Origin: Caprimulgus europaeus
Lineage: Eukaryota; Chordata; Aves; Caprimulgiformes; Caprimulgidae
Direction of reading: 5' to 3'
DNA length: 64,000 nt
Assembly: GCA_907165065.1 (NCBI GenBank)
Contig: OU015532.1
Location: forward strand, 36,932,339-36,996,338
The position numbers and the translations under genes were made by a program. Every line of letters starts with the position of its first letter. The stretch's first letter is position 1. Positions 62,554 to 64,000 of the stretch are shown here, piece after piece. The notes under the pieces are model-generated. The model had not been told where the DNA came from. It did no database searches and saw only the letters and a list, made by a program, of their open reading frames with translations.

Positions 62554-64000
62554 AGGTGGCATAGAATTGATAATTCTTTTAGTTATGTCATAGTTTATCT
62601 TCGTAAGGTGAATTCAGTTGAAGATCAGGCAGTTGGAAAACATTCTGAAATATTATACTCTATTGCAGAATAAGACCTGAGAACAGAAGTATTATAAAGA
62701 AAGAGATTTTCACATGACCTATATGTAATTCCCAGCTGTGAACCCTTTGGCAACGAGCGTGAAATCCAAAACACAGCTGATAGGGGAAAGGGCTGTTGTC
62801 AGCTCACCCCAAACACTCGAGCATTCATAGTGTTTTTACAAACAGACATTGGAGTACCTCAGGATAATTTGGTTTTGAGATCTGTGCAGGAACCTCCTCC
62901 TGGCTGTGTGGATTCTCAGATGCAGTGGCAATCAGTGCTGAAGGAGAACCAGGTGTGCACCATATTGTACTAGTTTTCCTCCAGGATAGCAAGACTTGAC
63001 TCCCCTCACCCTTTATACCTCTCTGCCAAATTTCCTGCTGTAAATTGATCTTACATTTATCTGTATGTACCTTGTCAACCCTTCAGAATATTTGTGGTAT
63101 TTTAAACCCTGCCTTGTGTGCATCACAGAGTGTTTAGTTTGGAAACAAAATTTAATTTAATCACACATGCTGATTGTGATGTTTATTTTGGAACCAATAC
63201 ATAGGAGGCAAACTTTTATATTTTATTAGTCTGGATGAATTCTCCCTGTTACTTGATAACTGTGTATATGCTTGAACTAAAAAAAAATCAATATTCAAAG
63301 GAATGCTGAAACATGGATTGCACTTGAATATGGTCTCTCATCCACTCTGGGTTTGAGTTCTGTTGGATGCCTAAACTCCTTGGGTGTTTGTGGTTCACTG
63401 TAGGGAAAGTGATAAGGGTGCCTGTTTTGTTTTTTAAAGATTGTGTATCATTCCTCTTTACGTGCCAGTGGAGCTGGAGAGGGAGCTGTTTTGGAAACAG
63501 CAACATTCATATTAGATGGGGGCTTTTTCTGTTTGTTTCTTTCATCTGTTACAAATGGAGGGAGCTGTGTTTGCAGAGGGAGGTTATAACTCTGTGGCCC
63601 TGGCCTTGTTTTGTTTGCTTCCCACATGTCTGCATTTCCAGCAGGATAAGCAAGTGTTAGAAGCTGACTCTGTGAACTGCCCCCTCCCTGTAACATCCCA
63701 GCAAAACTGCTCCCATGGTCTGCAGTTAATGCACGTGGTGGTCATTCTGCCCCCAAATTTTACCATTCTCTGAGTGCTGAGGCACTTGGGAGAAAAAGGA
63801 CATGAGTTTCCATGAGCCTTCTTTAATAGAATGTGATGGAAACAGACCTAACAGAGAGCTGAAAGGAATCCACCGGCAAACTTTAATGCAGCACTGCAGG
63901 GACACCTGTCTTCAGTATTGTGACTGCTGAAAGCAATTTTGGTGCAAAGTTCTGTATGTCATGAAATAGTAGATATTCTATGAAATAGTTAAAGCTGTGT

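Larger units (their letters stand above)
44579..64000 (+). other. Start of a long RAD51B intron, open at the window end
   Basis: A consensus donor GTAAGT opens this intron and no next exon is recognised, so it is at least 19.4 kb. I looked for the expected continuation (a VILTNQ, THLSG, LSEG type exon) without success. Contents seen: a (TTTG)n tract, two short palindromes, a CR1-like tail near 60.2 kb and a G-quadruplex motif near 62.5 kb. The remainder is AT-rich DNA in which I see no gene. Long introns in the 3' half of RAD51B are known in mammals. Confidence 0.75.

Overview
This window looks like avian nuclear DNA. It holds two intron-bearing vertebrate genes in the same orientation, several 5'-truncated CR1 LINE copies (the dominant LINE of birds and other sauropsids), and a solo LTR of a type I recognise from bird genomes. 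I see no CRISPR array, operon, tRNA or rRNA. The species cannot be named from sequence alone; a non-avian reptile is less likely but not excluded.

Layout. (1) 1-1472 is 5' flank or intron ending in a strong splice acceptor. (2) 1500-2003 (+) is the complete coding sequence of TMEM229B, a small four-helix membrane protein, in one exon, followed by a 3' UTR with candidate poly(A) signals at 2139 and 2690. (3) About 2.7-21.3 kb is intergenic. It holds one decayed CR1 copy (12052-13085) and many short chance frames. (4) About 21.3-22.4 kb is a strong CpG island with a ZNF143-like site, two CCAAT boxes and a cell-cycle-type CHR motif; it is the probable RAD51B promoter. (5) 23622-44578 (+) contains the first six coding exons of RAD51B, 252 codons in total. 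They join in frame across GT-AG introns and run from the N-terminal domain through Walker A and Walker B to the SIP tripeptide after Walker B. (6) From 44579 to the window end I find no further exon, so this intron is at least 19.4 kb and the C-terminal part of RAD51B lies beyond the window.

The RAD51B introns carry CR1 copies near 27.1, 31.5, 37.9 and 41.6-43.5 kb, a CR1-like tail near 60.2 kb, and an antisense solo LTR (32131-32760) flanked by a 5-bp target-site duplication.

The two genes have no known functional link. TMEM229B is a poorly characterised membrane protein; RAD51B is part of the BCDX2 complex (RAD51B-RAD51C-RAD51D-XRCC2), which promotes RAD51 filament formation in homologous recombination.

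The most useful observations are: a Gly-to-Ser change at the first Walker A glycine of RAD51B; a weak splice donor on a frame-neutral RAD51B exon; a gene order that differs from my memory of human 14q24 and would be explained by one inversion; a CR1 fragment with an unusually clear 13-bp target duplication; and a CR1 whose middle is replaced by an oppositely oriented CR1 piece. I did not find a new biological system here.
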